DNA of 11,052 nucleotides, taken from contig NZ_CALIIS010000012.1 in assembly GCF_938017705.1 (NCBI RefSeq), forward strand, positions 1-11,052, given 5' to 3'. Source of the stretch: an uncultured Campylobacter sp. (lineage in GTDB: Bacteria > Campylobacterota > Campylobacteria > Campylobacterales > Campylobacteraceae). Made by a program: the position numbers and the translations under genes. Of the stretch, positions 8,291 through 11,052 are shown piece by piece (positions within the stretch are counted from its first letter, which is position 1; every line of letters starts with the position of its first letter). The notes under the pieces were generated by a model that searched no databases, was not told where the DNA came from, and was given only the letters and a program-made list of their open reading frames with translations.

Positions 8291-8299
8291 ATTATATCA
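8291..8299 (-). promoter_or_regulatory. Extended -10 promoter of pbpC, suggesting a leaderless transcript
   Basis: The minus strand carries TGATATAAT, a perfect extended -10 (TGnTATAAT). Only six bases separate it from the pbpC ATG, so the usual start 7 nt after the box would be the A of ATG itself. No Shine-Dalgarno site lies in the short gap. A weaker TATAGC-like box further upstream could give a longer leader. Confidence 0.55.
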
Positions 8300-8321
8300 A
8301 AGAATTTTAATGATTTTAGGC

Positions 8322-8327
8322 TATAAT
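8322..8327 (+). promoter_or_regulatory. -10 box of the helicase gene
   Basis: TATAAT lies on the plus strand behind T-rich sequence, with no clear -35 box. Transcription starting about 7 nt later gives a leader of about 19 nt containing the AAGGA site. The in-frame ATG at 8326-8328 overlaps this box, so it cannot be the start codon if the box is used. Confidence 0.55.
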
Positions 8328-8341
8328 GGCGCCTTTTTGCA

Positions 8342-8346
8342 AAGGA
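8342..8346 (+). promoter_or_regulatory. Ribosome binding site that decides a TTG start for the helicase
   Basis: AAGGA stands 6 nt before TTG at 8353-8355. The alternative in-frame ATG at 8326 has no ribosome site upstream and sits in the promoter. The nine extra residues it would add do not look like the family's N-terminus, which normally begins just before the LNxEQ motif. Confidence 0.7.
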
Positions 8347-8352
8347 ATAATC

Positions 8353-10380
8353 TTGGACGCTCTAGCTAAGCTAAACACCGAACAATACGCCGCAGCAACC
8401 GCTCCTGCGGGGCACAATCTAGTAATCGCAAGCGCAGGCACGGGCAAAACCAGCACCATCGTCGCGCGCATCGCTCATCTGCTAAATCTCGGCACGAGCC
8501 CTAGAAAAATTTTGCTTCTTACTTTTACGAACAAGGCCGCAAGCGAGATGATAGCGAGGCTGCAGCGGCATTTTGATAAAAAAATCACCTCCGCAATCGT
8601 TGCGGGCACCTTTCACGCCGTATCCTACGCCCTACTTCGCGAGCTGGGCAAAGGCGTGATCCTAAAGCAGCCTGCCGAGCTAAAGACGCTGCTAAAAAGC
8701 CTCGTAGAAAAGCGCAAATTTTATCACGTAAGCGACGCGCGCCCCTACGGCGGGGCATATTTGTACGACGTGTACTCGCTGTATCAAAACAAGGAGATGA
8801 GCGCGGATTTTGAGACGTGGTTTAGCAAAAACTACGAGGATCAGGCGGAATTTGCCGAAATTTACACAGACATTTTGCGCGAGTTTGAAGAGGAAAAGGC
8901 GAAATTTAACTACGCGGATTTCAACGACGTATTGTTAAAAATGCGCCATGAGCTGCGAAAGGGCGCGCCGCTGCGGTTTGATGAAATTTTAGTGGATGAG
9001 TATCAGGACACGAACTCGCTGCAAGGAAGCCTCATAGATGCCTTCGCGACGAAAAGCCTTTTTTGCGTCGGCGATTTTGATCAGAGCATCTATGCTTTCA
9101 ACGGCGCAAACATCGACATCATCGGCAGCTTCGGCAAGCGCTTTGCGGACGCTAAAATTTACGCGCTGAATATCAATTACCGCTCAAGCTCGGCGATTTT
9201 GGCGCTTGCAAATCGCGTCATCGCGAACAATCCGCGCCTTTACGAAAAGAAGCTGATCGTGGGCCGCGAGGGAAAATTTAGCGCGCCTAGGCTGCATGTT
9301 TACGACGATACGGCGGCGCAATACGCCCACGTAGCCGCGCAGATCGCGCAAAGCACCACCCCGCGCGAAAAGATCGCCGTCATCTTTCGCAACAACTCCA
9401 GCGCCGACGGCGTCGAGGTCGCGCTTAAGGAGCTCGGTATCGGCGCGAAGCGAAAAGGCGGCGTGAGCTTTTTTGAAAGCCGCGAAATCAAGGCCTTTAC
9501 GGACATCTTCGCGATGATAATAAACCCAAAAGATATGATGGCATTTATGAGTACGTGCGAATACGCAAGAGGCGTCGGCAGCGCGCTGAGCAAGGAGCTT
9601 TTCGACGCACTAATCGCGCTTGGACACGGAAGTATTCACGCAGGTCTTTTGCGCCCCGACGAGAGCGTTAAAATTTTTGAAAAAAAGAGGAAAAACTATC
9701 AGCTCGGGCTTTTTGACGATGTGGATATCATCGGCTCGGTATCGCGCTTTGAAGCTTTAGAATTTGACGAGTTTTTTCGCTCGCACCCGGTTCTAAAACA
9801 CAATAAAATTACCGAGGGCGGCGCCGTATTTTTGCACGAAATTTATAAAATTTTTAAAAAAAGCGGCTCGGCTGCAAGGTCTGCTACGCTCATCTCGCAG
9901 ATCAAAAACTCGCGCCTTTTTGCCCTTGTGGCGGACTTTATCGCGACAAAGCGTGCGACGCTGAAAAACGGCAAGATAGATGAGGATCGCAAGAAGGACG
10001 AGATCGCTCGCATCTATGATAAATGCGGAATTTTAGAGCAGATCGCCGGCAAATACGCGGATCCGCAGAGCTTTTATAACTTCATAACCCTGGGCGCAAA
10101 GGAGATGAGCGAGGGCGAGGGGGTAAACCTGCTCAGCGTGCACGCAAGCAAGGGGCTTGAGTTTTGCAGCGTCTATCTCATCGATCTGGCGCAAAACCGC
10201 TTCCCGAACCTCAAGCTAATGGCGATGGGCGGCAGCCTGGAGGAGGAGCGGCGGCTATTTTACGTGGCGGTTACCAGAGCGCGCGACGAGCTGGTGCTAA
10301 GCTACGCTAAGTTCGATAAGATCAGAAAAGTTAGCTACGAGCCGAGCTGCTTTTTAAGGGAAGCGGGGCTGGTGAAGTAG
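8353..10380 (+). CDS. UvrD/Rep-family ATP-dependent DNA helicase (SF1A)
   Basis: Superfamily 1A 3'-5' DNA helicase, a cytoplasmic motor for repair, replication restart or removal of bound proteins. With the TTG start it has 675 residues, slightly short of the roughly 720 of E. coli UvrD. Motifs in order (numbering from TTG): Q motif LNTEQ (7-11), Walker A AGTGKT (28-33), motif Ia LTFTNKAASEM, GTFHA, Walker B DEYQD (215-219), motif III GDFDQSIYAFNGA (240-252), motif IV NYRSS with Arg277, motif V SVHASKGLEF (595-604) and motif VI RRLFYVAVTRARDEL (633-647). Motif III has FNGA where most relatives have FRGA or WRGA. It is divergent from pbpC and has no linked repair gene here. Whether it corresponds to UvrD, PcrA or Rep cannot be told from sequence alone, so no symbol is given. 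An ATG 27 bp upstream (8326) is the alternative start. Confidence 0.95.
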   Translation: MDALAKLNTEQYAAATAPAGHNLVIASAGTGKTSTIVARIAHLLNLGTSPRKILLLTFTNKAASEMIARLQRHFDKKITSAIVAGTFHAVSYALLRELGKGVILKQPAELKTLLKSLVEKRKFYHVSDARPYGGAYLYDVYSLYQNKEMSADFETWFSKNYEDQAEFAEIYTDILREFEEEKAKFNYADFNDVLLKMRHELRKGAPLRFDEILVDEYQDTNSLQGSLIDAFATKSLFCVGDFDQSIYAFNGANIDIIGSFGKRFADAKIYALNINYRSSSAILALANRVIANNPRLYEKKLIVGREGKFSAPRLHVYDDTAAQYAHVAAQIAQSTTPREKIAVIFRNNSSADGVEVALKELGIGAKRKGGVSFFESREIKAFTDIFAMIINPKDMMAFMSTCEYARGVGSALSKELFDALIALGHGSIHAGLLRPDESVKIFEKKRKNYQLGLFDDVDIIGSVSRFEALEFDEFFRSHPVLKHNKITEGGAVFLHEIYKIFKKSGSAARSATLISQIKNSRLFALVADFIATKRATLKNGKIDEDRKKDEIARIYDKCGILEQIAGKYADPQSFYNFITLGAKEMSEGEGVNLLSVHASKGLEFCSVYLIDLAQNRFPNLKLMAMGGSLEEERRLFYVAVTRARDELVLSYAKFDKIRKVSYEPSCFLREAGLVK

Positions 10381-10392
10381 GCGAAATTTGCT

Positions 10393-10419
10393 CGCTAAAT
10401 TTTAAATTTTATTTTAGCG
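10393..10419 (+). terminator. Weak hairpin just after the helicase gene
   Basis: CGCTAAA at 10393-10399 pairs with TTTAGCG at 10413-10419 around a 13-nt AT-only loop, 12 nt after the helicase stop. There is no T-run after the stem, so it is not a textbook intrinsic terminator; position is the main argument. Confidence 0.3.
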
Positions 10420-10563
10420 CGGGTGGATCGTTTGGGTAAGAATTTCGCTCCTCGCGTACGCCTGGCGCGCCGCCGCCCCGGCTTCTTTAGCGGATTGCTG
10501 AAGCAAGAATTTTGCCGCGCGATTTTTGTAAATTTTGCGATTTGTAAATTTTTGCGACGCGGA

Positions 10564-10610
10564 CGCTACCGCGATTTTTTGCGGCTCGCTAAATTTCGCA
10601 GGCGGTAGCG
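10564..10610. repeat. Perfect 9-bp inverted repeat with 29-nt loop
   Basis: CGCTACCGC at 10564-10572 is the exact reverse complement of GCGGTAGCG at 10602-10610. Inside the loop TGCG and CGCA can extend the structure after an asymmetric bulge. The GCTACCGC word recurs at 10776-10783 and pairs there in part with GCGGTA at 10803-10808. It could be a transcript hairpin or a DNA-binding site; no function is assigned. Confidence 0.5.
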
Positions 10611-11052
10611 GGGTTTGAAGCTGCGATTGAGAGGCGTGGTTGCCTGGGGCTTTTTTGCGAGCTGTGCGCGGGCTATGTGGCAGTGCGATCAGGGGCGGTC
10701 TGAAAATAGCGATATTTGCGGTGCGGGCGGTTGCAAAATTTTACGCCGCAAATGCGAGCTAAATTTTAAAATTTTGCTACCGCTCTGCCGTAGAGTTTTG
10801 ACGCGGTAAATTCTCCGTGAAATCTCGCACGGCTAGAATTTTGCAGCAGAATTCGACGGCAATAAAATTCCGCCGCCCTATTTCATCTTTCTCTTACTTT
10901 GAAATTTATGTGTTTTATACAGCGCGGAGCTCAAAATTTTATTTGATAAATTCCAAAAGTGCCGCAAATTCTACGACTAGTTAAAATTTTAAAGCGCTTC
11001 AAATTTACGGCGCCGCAAAATTTTAAATTTCACTACGTATTGCTCGCGCTGT

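Larger units (their letters stand above)
10381..11052. other. 672 bp without a supportable gene
   Basis: No frame on either strand has a convincing start, ribosome site and family resemblance. The plus-strand frames 10423-10608 (GTG) and 10615-10809 (TTG) start without ribosome sites and give Arg/Phe/Cys-rich sequence from AAATTTTGCG-like words. The minus frame 10417-10740 is open for 108 codons but has no ATG or GTG. A minus-strand frame entering at the right edge ends at a stop near 10990 after 20 codons and could be the tail of a gene outside the window. I see no tRNA, rRNA, RNase P, SRP or tmRNA signature. The region holds many AAATTTT words and two GC-rich inverted repeats; it may be spacer or a decayed gene. 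Confidence 0.6.

Noticed and set aside
8326..8352. ATG at 8326 as helicase start
   Set aside because: It overlaps the -10 box and lacks a ribosome site; TTG at 8353 has AAGGA at the right distance.
9300..9593. 97-codon minus-strand frame inside the helicase
   Set aside because: It lies opposite conserved helicase sequence and has no family resemblance or ribosome site.
10423..10809. Two small plus-strand genes after the helicase
   Set aside because: Starts are GTG and TTG without ribosome sites, and the products are Arg/Phe/Cys-rich strings from low-complexity DNA.

Overview
The window looks like a piece of an epsilonproteobacterial chromosome, most likely a Campylobacter species of the higher-GC type (C. 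gracilis-like). This is inferred, not searched. The clues are base composition near one half GC, very frequent AAATTT/AAATTTTG words in both coding and non-coding DNA, Lys/Ala/Asn-rich proteins, and promoters that show a good TATAAT -10 box without an obvious -35 box.

Layout. Positions 1-4592 (minus strand) hold the first 1530 codons of a large periplasmic alpha-2-macroglobulin (A2M) family protein with an intact CxEQ thioester motif; the gene runs off the left edge. Positions 4640-8284 (minus strand) hold pbpC, a bifunctional peptidoglycan synthase (PBP1C) of 1214 residues, far longer than the roughly 770 residues usual for the family. The excess is two low-complexity, repeat-built insertions. 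One of about 340 residues lies between the glycosyltransferase and transpeptidase domains. The other, of about 110 residues, lies inside the C-terminal BiPBP_C domain and is made of 19 consecutive pentapeptide units. Positions 8353-10380 (plus strand) hold a UvrD/Rep-type superfamily 1 DNA helicase, divergent from pbpC across a 68-bp spacer carrying back-to-back promoter-like -10 boxes. Positions 10381-11052 hold no gene I can support, only hairpin-forming and AAATTTT-rich sequence.

How they work together. PBP1C and bacterial A2M are a known pair: the synthase is thought to repair or patch the cell wall while A2M traps invading proteases in the periplasm after outer-membrane damage. Here pbpC comes first and the A2M gene follows 47 bp later on the same strand, so they probably form an operon, with a second -10-like box in the spacer that could boost A2M alone. 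The helicase is unrelated housekeeping or repair machinery that shares only the divergent promoter region.

The most unusual content is the pair of insertions in PbpC. Every bacterial N-glycosylation sequon (D/E-X-N-X-S/T) I found in PbpC lies in them. pbpC may also be transcribed as a leaderless mRNA.
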